From B1SED10-75 sp964636865 (GTDB lineage Bacteria; Bacillota; Dethiobacteria; DTU022; PWGO01): a stretch of DNA of 27,999 nucleotides. Below, in pieces: positions 16,020-24,329 of the stretch. Both the position numbers and the translations under genes were made by a program. Where the stretch lies: the NCBI GenBank assembly GCA_964636865.1, contig CAZWVJ010000023.1:1-27999 (forward strand). The letters are read 5' to 3'. A model generated the notes under the pieces. The model worked only from the letters and a program-made list of their open reading frames with translations, did no database searches and had not been told where the DNA came from. How positions within the stretch are numbered: position 1 is the stretch's first letter; each line of letters starts with the position of its first letter.

Positions 16020-17951
16020 TTAAGTGCACATTTTATCCGGCAGCTGTCTAAAGTTTATTTCCGTATGCAATTGGTTGATGAAATCTTCTTTATCTACCTG
16101 TCCCATATCTCCTTCATCTCGGTGGCGGACAGCCACCCTTCCGGATTCCACTTCTTTTTCACCCACAACCAGCATATAGGGAATTTTCTGGAGCTGGGCA
16201 TCGCGTATTTTTTTATTTAAATTCTCGCTGCGTAGATCAGCCTCTACCCGAAATCCTTCATTAAATAATCTGTCTTTTAGTTCAAGGGCATGGCTGTGCT
16301 GATCATCGGTAAGAGGCAAAACCATCACCTGCACGGGCGCAAGCCAAGTGGGAAAAGCACCGGCAAAATGTTCTATGAGCAGGGCAAAAAAACGCTCCAT
16401 GGCCCCATAAATAACCCGGTGAATAATAACCGGCCGATGTTTTTCTCCGTCACTACCCACATAGGTAAGATCAAATTTCTCCGGCATCTGAAAATCCAGT
16501 TGGATGGTACCGCACTGCCAGGTTCTACCCAGACAATCCCGCAGGTGAAAATCGATTTTAGGCCCGTAAAATGCTCCCTCTCCTTCGCTGATCATATAGT
16601 CCAAATTTCTATTTTCCAATACAGTTTTTAAAATTGAAATAGCTTTATCCCATTCTTCAATGCTTCCCATTGACTTTTCCGGGCGCGTGCTTAGCTCTAT
16701 TTTGTAATCAAAACCAAAAACACTATAAAAGCGATCAATCATATCTATAATACCGCCCACCTCTTCTTCTATCTGTTCCGGCAGCATAAACAGGTGGGCG
16801 TCATCCTGGGTGAAACTTCTTACCCGCATTAAGCCGTGCAAAGTCCCGGAAAGCTCATGACGGTGCACCTGTCCCAGTTCGGCAATACGCAGGGGAAAAT
16901 CACGGTAACTGCGCATTTGAGAGAGATAAATCAGCATTGCTCCGGGACAATTCATGGGCTTGATAGCATAGTCTTTTTCATCCAAATTTGAAAAGTACAT
17001 GTTTTCCTGATAATGATCCCAGTGCCCGGAACGTTTCCATAAATCACAATCAAGTAATATAGGGGTTCTAATTTCCTGATAACCGGCTTTTCTATGTTCT
17101 TCCCGCCAAAAATTTTCCAATTCATGCCAAATAACCATTCCATTCGGATGGAAAAAGGGGCATCCCGGCGCTTCCGGGTGTAAGCTGAAAAGATCCAGCT
17201 CCCTGGCCAATTTGCGGTGATCCCTTTTTTTGGCTTCTTCTAACAGCTGCAGATGTTTTTTCAAGCTTTTTTTATCCGGGAATGAAACACCGTAAATACG
17301 CTGCAACATGGGGTTATTTTCACTGCCGCGCCAATATGCTCCCGCCAGGGCAGTTAACTTATAGGCCTTCACATATCCGGTAGAAGGTAGGTGAGGCCCC
17401 CGGCACAGATCAATAAATTCACCCTCCCGGTAGCATGTTACTTCCTCTTCCGGAGGCAATTCTGCAATTAATTCTAATTTAAACTTTTCCCCTTTTTGGC
17501 GGAAAAATTCCTCCGCCTCATCACGTTCCATAATCAATTTTTCCAGCGGAATATCTTCATCAATCACTTTCTGCATTTCCGCTTCAATGTCTTCCAGATC
17601 ATTTGCAGAAATAGCTTCCGGAAACTCAAAGTCATAATAAAAACCGTTTTCTATAGAAGGCCCGATACCCAGTTGGGCATCGGGGTAAAGACGCTTTACC
17701 GCATGTGCCAGCACATGACTGCTGGTATGCCAGTATACCTGCGCCCCCTCAGGGTCGTCAAAGGTGAGAAATTCCACTTTGCTGGAATTTTCCAATGAAG
17801 AGGTCAAATCCATTACTTCCCCGTCTACGCTAGCAGCTACCACTTTGCCGGAGTTCTTAGGGGATACTTCATTGAGTAATTCTGACAATGTAATACCTTG
17901 TAAACACTGGTGTGAAGAATTGCCTTCTATTTCTACATTTATATATGCCAA
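16020..17951 (-). CDS. thrS: Threonyl-tRNA synthetase
   Basis: A 643-aa class II synthetase that charges tRNA-Thr. Order of domains: N-terminal TGS (about 1-62), the second additional/editing domain (about 65-230, with HTSSHVLAHAVKRLYPD and RGPHLPSTGYVKAYKL), the catalytic core (about 270-535, with the zinc-binding Cys in MNCPGAMLIY, motif 2 VHRHELSGTLHGL..RVRSFTQDDAH, the YGPKIDFHL segment, and motif 3 HRVIYGAMERFFA), then the anticodon-binding domain. The start is TTG 17951, preceded by GGAGG at 8-9 nt. No in-frame ATG fits. Many Firmicute thrS genes have a T-box leader. Here the gap to the upstream gene is only 60 nt, so none is present and thrS is probably co-transcribed with the oxidoreductase. 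Confidence 0.98.
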   Translation of the reverse strand: MAYINVEIEGNSSHQCLQGITLSELLNEVSPKNSGKVVAASVDGEVMDLTSSLENSSKVEFLTFDDPEGAQVYWHTSSHVLAHAVKRLYPDAQLGIGPSIENGFYYDFEFPEAISANDLEDIEAEMQKVIDEDIPLEKLIMERDEAEEFFRQKGEKFKLELIAELPPEEEVTCYREGEFIDLCRGPHLPSTGYVKAYKLTALAGAYWRGSENNPMLQRIYGVSFPDKKSLKKHLQLLEEAKKRDHRKLARELDLFSLHPEAPGCPFFHPNGMVIWHELENFWREEHRKAGYQEIRTPILLDCDLWKRSGHWDHYQENMYFSNLDEKDYAIKPMNCPGAMLIYLSQMRSYRDFPLRIAELGQVHRHELSGTLHGLMRVRSFTQDDAHLFMLPEQIEEEVGGIIDMIDRFYSVFGFDYKIELSTRPEKSMGSIEEWDKAISILKTVLENRNLDYMISEGEGAFYGPKIDFHLRDCLGRTWQCGTIQLDFQMPEKFDLTYVGSDGEKHRPVIIHRVIYGAMERFFALLIEHFAGAFPTWLAPVQVMVLPLTDDQHSHALELKDRLFNEGFRVEADLRSENLNKKIRDAQLQKIPYMLVVGEKEVESGRVAVRHRDEGDMGQVDKEDFINQLHTEINFRQLPDKMCT

Positions 17952-18011
17952 TTAATGCTCCTCCAAACTATTTTAAAAAAATTAATAAAAGCCTTTAAAT
18001 GTTTAGACCAT

Positions 18012-19112
18012 TTAGTCTTCTCGGACTTTAACGCCTCTCCGTGATAGCTCTTTCAAAAATTTATCAGTATTAACAGCTCCATCAGCTTCCGGCGCGAAAA
18101 CACCGGTGCGCTTTATTTCGCCCCTTCCCAGCATCAGTGTGCCAATAGCAAATGGCAGGCCGGTTAAATTGTTCATATGATCCACAGCTTGATAGACTAA
18201 GCTTTTACGTATACCATCCTTTTGTCCGTGCACATCTACCCGAATAGAGGAAAAACTTTCTTCAGGCCCGATATTATGCAGCAAGGGCATGGTTTTTTTA
18301 AACATTTTCCCCAGTATCTCCTTCTTAGCAGGGGAATTGGTCATCCCAATTTTGGACATTCCTTTGACAAAATTACTTATAGGAGTTTCTTTTAATCCCC
18401 CTTTAAGGGTTACTGTCTTAACCTCGGTAAGGTAGCGAGGAATGGTTATAGGTTCCGGATGGCCTAAATTAAACGTTTTTACTTTTCCCATGGGTTTCAT
18501 AAAATAAACCGTCTCCGGCTTACTGCCTGCTTTTATTTGCAAAGATTCTCCATTTTTATAAGTAGGAACATAACCGTCAAAAATATGTAAGGTATGAAGA
18601 ATAACCGCCATCCCCTCCGAATCATTTGCGCTTCCGCCCCAGTAGACGTTGATGACATCTACTTCATCAAGCTCTTCATAACCTTTGCGAGCCAGCAGGT
18701 TGCTTAATCCGGGAGTCCACCCCATACCCGTCATTATTTTTACACCTTTTTTCTTTGCCTTCTCATCAAGGGGTAAGGTTGAGTAAACAGCGTCATGATC
18801 GTCGCAAATGCTTGTATAATTTACCCCTGCTTCAATACAGGCATCAACCACCTTCTTTTCAAAACGGTAAAAAGGACCTATTGCCCCGGCAGCCACATCA
18901 TAGTCCTTTAAAGAATTCACTAATTTATCATGCTCCAGGGCATTTACACTTTTTACATCTATTCGATGACTGCCCAAACTTCCGGCAAAATCTTTTGCCG
19001 CCTCCGTATTTATATCCGCTATCGTCAGTCGCTCTACATCCTCCTGTTCGGCCAGATCCCTTACGCACCTTTTGGCCATATCCCCGGCTCCCCCTAATAC
19101 AATTACCTTCAA
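18012..19112 (-). CDS. Saccharopine dehydrogenase-like NAD(P)-dependent oxidoreductase
   Basis: A 366-aa protein with an N-terminal Rossmann domain (VIVLGGAGDMAKR at residues 3-15, Gly-rich nucleotide loop) and the saccharopine dehydrogenase C-terminal domain. Conserved features include CIEAGVNYTSICDDHDA and TGMGWTPGLSNLLARKG, typical of the saccharopine/carboxynorspermidine dehydrogenase group. These enzymes form or split secondary amines between an amino acid or polyamine and an oxo-acid. The substrate here is not recognisable. The start is TTG 19112 with GGGGGAG 5 nt upstream. The nearby ATG is in another frame and hits TGA at once. thrS follows after 60 nt, suggesting co-transcription. 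Confidence 0.82.
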   Translation of the reverse strand: MKVIVLGGAGDMAKRCVRDLAEQEDVERLTIADINTEAAKDFAGSLGSHRIDVKSVNALEHDKLVNSLKDYDVAAGAIGPFYRFEKKVVDACIEAGVNYTSICDDHDAVYSTLPLDEKAKKKGVKIMTGMGWTPGLSNLLARKGYEELDEVDVINVYWGGSANDSEGMAVILHTLHIFDGYVPTYKNGESLQIKAGSKPETVYFMKPMGKVKTFNLGHPEPITIPRYLTEVKTVTLKGGLKETPISNFVKGMSKIGMTNSPAKKEILGKMFKKTMPLLHNIGPEESFSSIRVDVHGQKDGIRKSLVYQAVDHMNNLTGLPFAIGTLMLGRGEIKRTGVFAPEADGAVNTDKFLKELSRRGVKVRED

Positions 19113-19260
19113 TCCATCTCCCCCTAATTTATTATTATTTTTAAATAATACTTCATTTCAAATCAGCAGTTAAATACTTCTTCAACTCAATTAAATTAAA
19201 GTTTATTAATTACTTTATCTATATTCTCATTTACTTTTCTTTATTCCTGCCCAAAATAAT

Positions 19261-20229
19261 TTACATTTGCAGTTCTACTATATCCTGATCATGTAAAAGA
19301 TAATCACGGGCAACCGCCTGCCCATCAAAAAGGGAAGATCCCCAAACATGGGCACTCTTTAGATTGCTGGCAAAATCTTTATGAATATCTTCCGCCAGGT
19401 CAAGAACCGTGCTGCCTTTTTTCAAGATAAAAGGCCTTTCCATATCTGCGGGCCTGCCGGGAGCTTTACCATATATCCTTATTACTCCCAACATCCGGAA
19501 TATTTTTTCTTTCAACTCGGGCAAACCGATGCCTTCTACTGATACCCCGTGAATTTCCCATTCCGGTTTTAATTCTCGGATTAAATCCAAGTTCTCCGCA
19601 GCTTCGGGCATATCAATTTTTCCGGCCACAATCAAAAAAGGCTGCGAGGCTACCACCTCGTCTTCTTCGGCTGAAATGTCAATTACTTTCTTCTCCCATA
19701 AAAGGGAAAGAGTCCCTTCCAATTGCTCCAGGCAATCTCCCGAAGCGGCATCAATAAGAATAATGAGCGCATCTGCCGCCTTAATAGTACCCAAAAAACC
19801 CGACGGTAAATTTTCAGGCATAACCGGCGGGCCATCCACAATTTGCACCTGGGTATCTTCATAAGGCATCATTCCGGCCTGAGGCATGGAAGTGGTATAG
19901 GGATTATCGGTCACCTTGGCTTTTGCCCGGGAAAGAGCCCCTAAAAGAGCCGACTTCCCCGTATTAGGATATCCCACCAAAATTACCTGCCCGGCGCCCT
20001 GCTTTTCCACATTAAATGGGTCGTAGCCTTTCGAGGTTTTTTTCTTCTTACTCTCCTGCCGCAGCTTGGCCAGGCGGCTTTTTATATCCGCTTGAAGCTT
20101 TTCCGTTCCTTTGTGCTTGGGAATGGCAGAAAGCATCTCCTGAAGAGCAGCTTGCTTTTCCTCAACAGTTTGAGCTTTTTTATAAGCTTCTTCTGCCTCA
20201 TAGTACTGAGGTGTTAGATTTGCCGGCAT
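19261..20229 (-). CDS. OBG/DRG-type GTPase with TGS domain
   Basis: A 322-aa protein. Residues 1-75 are a basic helical region (coiled-coil-like, KSRLAKLRQESKKKKTSK). The G domain carries G1 GYPNTGKS at 86-93, switch Thr112-113 in NPYTTSMPQ, G3 VDGP at 131-134 and a G4-like AGKID. The C-terminus (about 255-322) is a TGS domain, a probable RNA/ribosome-contact module, ending LLHDQDIVELQM. The layout resembles archaeal/eukaryotic DRG proteins. The role is probably ribosome-associated, but that is inferred from the family. ATG 20229 is preferred because GAGGTGG is 8 nt upstream. The GTG at 20241 has no suitable site. Confidence 0.86.
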   Translation of the reverse strand: MPANLTPQYYEAEEAYKKAQTVEEKQAALQEMLSAIPKHKGTEKLQADIKSRLAKLRQESKKKKTSKGYDPFNVEKQGAGQVILVGYPNTGKSALLGALSRAKAKVTDNPYTTSMPQAGMMPYEDTQVQIVDGPPVMPENLPSGFLGTIKAADALIILIDAASGDCLEQLEGTLSLLWEKKVIDISAEEDEVVASQPFLIVAGKIDMPEAAENLDLIRELKPEWEIHGVSVEGIGLPELKEKIFRMLGVIRIYGKAPGRPADMERPFILKKGSTVLDLAEDIHKDFASNLKSAHVWGSSLFDGQAVARDYLLHDQDIVELQM

Positions 20230-20265
20230 GGCTTTATCCACCTCACTTATAATGATTTGTATTTT

Positions 20266-20294
20266 AAAAAACCCCTACTTGGTAATTGTAGGGG
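20266..20294 (-). terminator. Rho-independent terminator of tRNA-Val
   Basis: On the minus strand, CCCCTAC and GTAGGGG form a 7-bp stem (20272-20278, 20288-20294) with a 9-nt loop and six T (20266-20271), starting 8 nt beyond the tRNA end. It ends about 36 nt before the GTPase start. Confidence 0.92.
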
Positions 20295-20302
20295 ATAAAA
20301 AA

Positions 20303-20377
20303 TGGTGCGCCCGGGAGGTTTCGAACCTCCGACCTCCTGCGCGTCAAGCAGGCGCTCTCCCCCTGAGCTACAGGCGC
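20303..20377 (-). tRNA. trnV: tRNA-Val (GAC)
   Basis: A 75-nt cloverleaf. Acceptor arms are GCGCCTG and CGGGCGC with one G-U pair, the D arm is GCTC/GAGC, the anticodon stem is CCTGC/GCAGG with loop TTGACGC (anticodon GAC), the T loop is TTCGAAA, the discriminator is A, and CCA is encoded. It stands alone between the GTPase and the M23 peptidase genes. Confidence 0.97.
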
Positions 20378-20629
20378 TAGATTTATTGATTTTGTCTATA
20401 TAATAGTCATTTTGGTTTACTCTGTCAAGCGATTCTTTTTTCACCATAAACACTCATGCTGTCACTTAGCTTTAATCTCCCCATAATATCTTTCAATCTC
20501 ATATTAATGAACCCATAATCCATATCAGATATTGTATGCGTTGCTTTGTAATTCGTTACATCTACATATAGCCGCCATCTTAATTTTAAGCAAAGTTTAC
20601 ACCCGGATTCCCATCCCCATTTTTTCTCT
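20378..20629. other. Gene-free AT-rich interval upstream of tRNA-Val
   Basis: About 250 nt between the peptidase stop and tRNA-Val. It must contain the tRNA promoter (minus strand) and the peptidase transcript end. I see no gene, no strong terminator and no repeat in it. Confidence 0.5.
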
Positions 20630-21634
20630 CTACCTTTCCTCTAAAAGAGGCCCCCAAATTTTTTCTCCTCTGTCCTCAAGTAGTAATTCAGGGTTTATGG
20701 GAGTATCTTTAACATGCACAGACCAGTGCAGGTGATTGCCAGTAGAAAAACCAGTCTTACCCACTTCTCCAATTTTTTCGCCCTGAGATATTGTTTCTCC
20801 GGCTTCCACTTTTATTTCAGAAAGATGATGATAAGTACTGATAAGGCCTAAACCATGATCGATGACCACCGTTTTTCCGGGAGAAAGAAATTCCTCGGCC
20901 AGGACCACCTTTCCACAATTAGGCGCCACTACAGGCGTGCCTCCTTCAATCGCTATATCTATACCGTCATGGCGCCGGGGCTCTCCATGATTAATAACTC
21001 TTTCCGCGCCGTATTCGGAAGAAATGTAACCTTCTTCCTCCCAATTTTCCACAGGCCAAATAAAAAAATCTTCAACCATAAGCTCCCTGGTGTGGACCCG
21101 GCGAGTTTCTTCTAATTTTTCACGCTCTCTTTTAATTCGTTCTGCATCCCATCCAGCAGTAACCGAAGGAGGAACTGAAAATTCTTGCCGGGGGTAATTG
21201 CCTTCTTCCACTTTTAACTCCAGAGGTAATACCATCCTGCGGTGGCCCATAAATTCAATTTGTAATTTTAAATCATAAACTGCGGCTTCATTGTGATAAC
21301 TTACTCCCAACAAGACATTAATCTCTTTACCATTCCAGTAGAACTCACTTACGCTGCCGTCGTAATCCTCATTCTCTAACTCCAATGCTAATGGAGGGTA
21401 TGGAAACGGACTAATTTCCACCCGCGCTACTCCACCCTTTACCGGTTTTTGAGGCAAAACAGATACATTCTCACCAATTGCATCATGGGAAATATCTTCC
21501 TGGTTTTCAATAATTTCATTCTCTGCTTCCCGGCTATATTCCTCACTCCAAAAAGCCGGAAACACACAACCTCCCGCAAGGAATAAAAGGCTTATCCAAA
21601 TTAAAAAGAAAAATCCAGGTTTACAGTTATTCAT
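20630..21634 (-). CDS. M23-family metalloendopeptidase, predicted lipoprotein
   Basis: A 334-aa exported protein. The N-terminus is a lipoprotein signal peptide: a hydrophobic run FFFLIWISLLFLAGG before Cys23, the probable lipidated residue. The middle region (about 70-200) looks like a beta-sandwich domain. From about 220 comes the M23 (LytM) domain, with zinc ligands in RRHDGIDIA (His, Asp) and GNHLHWSVH (second His of H-x-H), and YHHLSE between them. Such enzymes cut peptide cross-bridges in peptidoglycan, and the full zinc set suggests activity. ATG 21634 is chosen over 21709 because AAGGGA is 5 nt upstream and it puts the signal peptide at the N-terminus. Downstream of the solitary vsr gene by about 106 nt. 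Confidence 0.92.
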   Translation of the reverse strand: MNNCKPGFFFLIWISLLFLAGGCVFPAFWSEEYSREAENEIIENQEDISHDAIGENVSVLPQKPVKGGVARVEISPFPYPPLALELENEDYDGSVSEFYWNGKEINVLLGVSYHNEAAVYDLKLQIEFMGHRRMVLPLELKVEEGNYPRQEFSVPPSVTAGWDAERIKREREKLEETRRVHTRELMVEDFFIWPVENWEEEGYISSEYGAERVINHGEPRRHDGIDIAIEGGTPVVAPNCGKVVLAEEFLSPGKTVVIDHGLGLISTYHHLSEIKVEAGETISQGEKIGEVGKTGFSTGNHLHWSVHVKDTPINPELLLEDRGEKIWGPLLEER

Positions 21635-21740
21635 AATATTCCCTTGTCTAAAAAATTTTTTTGAATCCACCTTCTCTAAAAATACGTAAAAGTGGGAAAA
21701 CGATCTCATTTTTCCGTCCCCGTGTTTCTTTCTTTGAGGT

Positions 21741-22160
21741 TTATGCCCCCTTCAATTCCTTTATTGTAATCATAATACTATTAATTGTTTCATCAAAATT
21801 ATTTCTTATATCATGCTCCCATATTCTTAGTATAGTCCAACCATTATTAATGTAATAATCATTTGTTTCTTCAACTATTTTCCTGTTTCTTTCAATCTTA
21901 CTATGCCAAAATTCTTTATTTGTGGAAGGTATCTTACAATGTAATTTACAGCCATGCCAAAAGCAGGAATCTATAAAAATGACTAATTTTAGCTTTTTAA
22001 TTGCAATATCCGGTGTTCCGGGTAAGTCTTCCACATTTCTTCTAAATCTAATGCCTTTCCGCCAAAGTTCTTTAGCAACTTTTAATGCTAATGTGGTGGT
22101 TTCTGTCTTAACTGATTTCATAGTTTCTCGTCTAAATTCTTTTATGTCCTCGTCACTCAT
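21741..22160 (-). CDS. vsr: Very-short-patch-repair (Vsr) DNA mismatch endonuclease
   Basis: A 139-aa Vsr protein. The family nicks next to the T of T:G mismatches that arise by deamination of 5-methylcytosine. Seen: RFRRNVEDLPGTPDI with catalytic Asp51, and SCFWHGCKLHC with intercalating Phe67-Trp68, His69 and zinc-type Cys66/Cys71/Cys75. Numbering coincides with the Escherichia coli enzyme. Odd points: the usual Pro-Glu before the first helix is Thr-Thr here (residues 22-23, so the conserved Glu is absent in my alignment by eye), and residue 64 is Asp where E. coli has His. No cytosine-5 methyltransferase or restriction gene is nearby, unlike most vsr loci. The gene is visibly more AT-rich than several neighbours, suggesting acquisition. 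The Shine-Dalgarno AAGGGTGG lies 11 nt before ATG 22160. Confidence 0.92.
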   Translation of the reverse strand: MSDEDIKEFRRETMKSVKTETTTLALKVAKELWRKGIRFRRNVEDLPGTPDIAIKKLKLVIFIDSCFWHGCKLHCKIPSTNKEFWHSKIERNRKIVEETNDYYINNGWTILRIWEHDIRNNFDETINSIMITIKELKGA

Positions 22161-22239
22161 GTAATTTAACCACCCTTATCTTTATGTCAAAATCATATTA
22201 CCTTTTATACTATGGGTAAACACCGCTTTTTAGCTATGT

Positions 22240-22806
22240 TTATACCCCGGTATTATTATCTTTGAGCATGCTTCTTATTTTTTCAATAATCTTTAAGTCG
22301 TTTTCAAAAGCCATATCCGGCAGGTCATTTAAAGGAAAATAACCCACTTCATCAAGGTCGTCTTTTGCCTGAAGTTCGCCGCCAATGCGCCGCGCCAAAA
22401 ACCATATACCCACACTATGTTTATCGGGGTAGAAAAAGTTTGAATGCACATCCAATAAGCGTTCCACCTCAACATCAAGGTTGGTTTCTTCTTTAAATTC
22501 CCGCACTACGGCATCATAAATATCTTCTTCATAGTCCACGTACCCACACGGAATGCACCACAATCCACTTTTTCTCCCCCTGTTTCTGAGTCCCAGCAAA
22601 ATCCGGTTATTTTCATCTAATACCACTGCTGCCACTCCTACCGCAGGATTTTCGTAATGTATGTACTGGCAGTGGTCACAAATCGGTCTTTTCTTCTCAC
22701 CGTCATGCCGATAAGAAAATTTTGTGCTACACATGGGGCAAAAGAAAACCCTCTGCGTATTTTTTATTTTCTTTTTAATTTCCTTTTTAACTTCCTTTGC
22801 CTCCAT
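22240..22806 (-). CDS. Nudix hydrolase with N-terminal zinc ribbon
   Basis: A 188-aa protein. After a Lys-rich start (residues 1-17) there is a zinc ribbon with Cys23-x2-Cys26 and Cys43-x2-Cys46, then a Nudix domain. The Nudix box spans Gly88 to Leu110: Gly88, Glu94, Arg102-Glu103, Glu106-Glu107, with Asn109 in place of the final Gly. These enzymes cleave nucleoside-diphosphate-linked compounds. The zinc ribbon resembles NudC-like NADH pyrophosphatases and ADP-ribose pyrophosphatases, but the substrate is unknown. ATG 22806 has only a weak Shine-Dalgarno upstream. The first codons themselves contain GGAGG and AAGGA, so the true start is less certain. A 22-nt tandem repeat array lies upstream. 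Confidence 0.9.
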   Translation of the reverse strand: MEAKEVKKEIKKKIKNTQRVFFCPMCSTKFSYRHDGEKKRPICDHCQYIHYENPAVGVAAVVLDENNRILLGLRNRGRKSGLWCIPCGYVDYEEDIYDAVVREFKEETNLDVEVERLLDVHSNFFYPDKHSVGIWFLARRIGGELQAKDDLDEVGYFPLNDLPDMAFENDLKIIEKIRSMLKDNNTGV

Positions 22807-22887
22807 AATGAATTATCACCATGCCTTTTCATTTTTCAAACAAATACAGAAAACCACACGACAAAAGCCGCGAGGTTTTCTGCCAAA

Positions 22888-23042
22888 GTTCTTATCAGCA
22901 ACGTATGGTTCTTATTGCTACCTTTTTTTATTTTTACCGTTACATTTTACTGGTCTTCCAACAATCTTATTATAATTCTTGCTGCTACCTATAATAATTC
23001 TTATCGCCATCTTTTTACAGTTCTTACCGCTAACTTTAATAG
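22888..23042. repeat. Degenerate 22-nt tandem repeat array (7 units)
   Basis: Units begin near 22888, 22908, 22930, 22952, 22975, 22997 and 23020, so periods are 20, 22, 22, 23, 22 and 23 nt. The plus-strand core is about RTTCTTAYCGCTAMC, followed by a T/A-rich tail (for example GTTCTTATTGCTACC at 22908, ATTCTTGCTGCTACC at 22975, ATTCTTATCGCCATC at 22997, GTTCTTACCGCTAAC at 23020). The units at 22930 and 22952 are most diverged. The array lies between the AcsE-like gene stop and the Nudix gene start, and the 22-nt period is not a coding one. Two helical turns per unit suggests a protein-binding array, but this is inference. Confidence 0.75.
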
Positions 23043-23087
23043 ATAAAAAACCAAGCTGCAATTTTTTCTTAAGTTCTACTATAATAA

Positions 23088-23879
23088 TTAACTAAATTTG
23101 CCCTCGCGGTAGGCCTTCAGATAATTCATGCACATTTGATCACGGCCAAGAATAGCTTGAGTAGCCAAAAATGCCGCCATCGTTCCTTTATGGAGCGGAT
23201 TGAGGAAAACCGAGTCTAACCCCATTGTCATGGCCGAATTAAGAAAACTCCGGTTCAAAACGCCTCTATTGGGCAATCCGTAAGAGACATTGCTCAGCCC
23301 TACCGTAGTTTGCCATTGCTGTTCTTTGATTAAACGGATAGTTTCCAGGGTGATAGAAGGGTTTTTATGGTTAACGCTCAAAGGAAGCACCAGAGCGTCA
23401 AAATAAATTTTTTCCGAATCAATCTTATACTCTTGAATTTTTTTAAAAAGGCTCTCACATAATTTGAACCTTTCTGCCGCAGTTTCGGGAATACTTTCCT
23501 GTACCGGTAACACCACTACCCGCCCATCATATTTAGCAGCCAGCTCCAGCATAGGATCTTGCCTGCCGGGTTCGGCACTTACCGAATTCAACATAGGCTG
23601 CCCCTGATGAACTTTCAAGCCTGCTTCCATTACCCGATAATCTGCGGTATCTATGGACAAAGGCTTGTCTACTACATTCTGAACTTCCTGAACAATCCAT
23701 TCCATATCTTTTACTTCCTGCTCCCAGTCCTGACCGGTAGCCACATTAACATCCAGATAATCTGCCCCTTCTTCTGCCTGCTTCCGTGCTAAATCCTTAA
23801 TATAATCCGTGTCATGATTCAAAATGGCCTCCTTCACAGACTGAATTGACGCGTTAAGTAATTCTCCGATAACTAAAAT
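23088..23879 (-). CDS. AcsE-like methyltetrahydrofolate:corrinoid methyltransferase (probable AUU start)
   Basis: A 263-aa TIM-barrel pterin-binding protein that closely follows Moorella AcsE (about 262 aa), which passes the methyl group of methyltetrahydrofolate to the corrinoid iron-sulfur protein in the Wood-Ljungdahl pathway. Seen: EEGADYLDVNVATG, DMEWIVQEVQ, LSIDTADYRVMEAGL, MLNSVSAEPGR, IYFDALVLPLSVN, TTVGLSNVSYGLPNRGVLNRSFL and MTMGLDSVFLNPLH. The family N-terminus (LIIGE) is present as LVIGELLN, but the codon before it is ATT at 23879, with AAGGAGG 9 nt upstream and an in-frame TAG three codons earlier. The first conventional start, GTG 23837, would delete the first beta strand. No other acetyl-CoA pathway gene is beside it. 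Other members of the fold (MtrH-like, MetH-like) are possible. Confidence 0.85.
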   Translation of the reverse strand: MLVIGELLNASIQSVKEAILNHDTDYIKDLARKQAEEGADYLDVNVATGQDWEQEVKDMEWIVQEVQNVVDKPLSIDTADYRVMEAGLKVHQGQPMLNSVSAEPGRQDPMLELAAKYDGRVVVLPVQESIPETAAERFKLCESLFKKIQEYKIDSEKIYFDALVLPLSVNHKNPSITLETIRLIKEQQWQTTVGLSNVSYGLPNRGVLNRSFLNSAMTMGLDSVFLNPLHKGTMAAFLATQAILGRDQMCMNYLKAYREGKFS

Positions 23880-24329
23880 TTTTAACTACCTCCTTGTGAT
23901 TATATTTTAGTATGGTGTTTTGCGGGTGAAGCAATTCGACAAGCCTCACCTTTGTCTAACTAATGCAATTTTAATTGCAAACAACCACCTTTTATATAAT
24001 ACTTGTTTGCTTCTCTTTTAACAAATGTAAAATAACGCTCTCACATCTGCTCATCATCTCTCTTAATTCAGAAGATCAATTAATAACCCTTCAATCCCTT
24101 TTTACCTTCGTGTAGCAGAAGTTATCTAAGTTATTTTTAATTGCCGGGCATAATTATATCTTTAATAAGTGCTTATTTTATTGATTCAACCAATCACGCC
24201 TTACAATGATAATTAATTTATTTTTTTCAGCAGGATTTTACTAAAAAAATAAAGAATACCTAACTTATTATTAATCACCACAATGCAATAAATTACATCA
24301 CATATCACATCCGGGGAGAAAATTAAAAC
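23880..24329. other. Gene-free AT-rich divergent spacer
   Basis: About 450 nt between the divergent AcsE-like and phosphatase genes. It must hold both promoters. GCAATTTTAATTGC at about 23966 is a perfect dyad and could be an operator. I found no well-spaced promoter pair, no riboswitch and no small gene here. Confidence 0.5.

Noticed and set aside
17952..18011. T-box leader for thrS
   Set aside because: The gap to the upstream gene is only 60 nt and contains no T-box core.
22888..23042. CRISPR array
   Set aside because: Units are contiguous and diverged, with no unique spacers of constant length and no cas genes.
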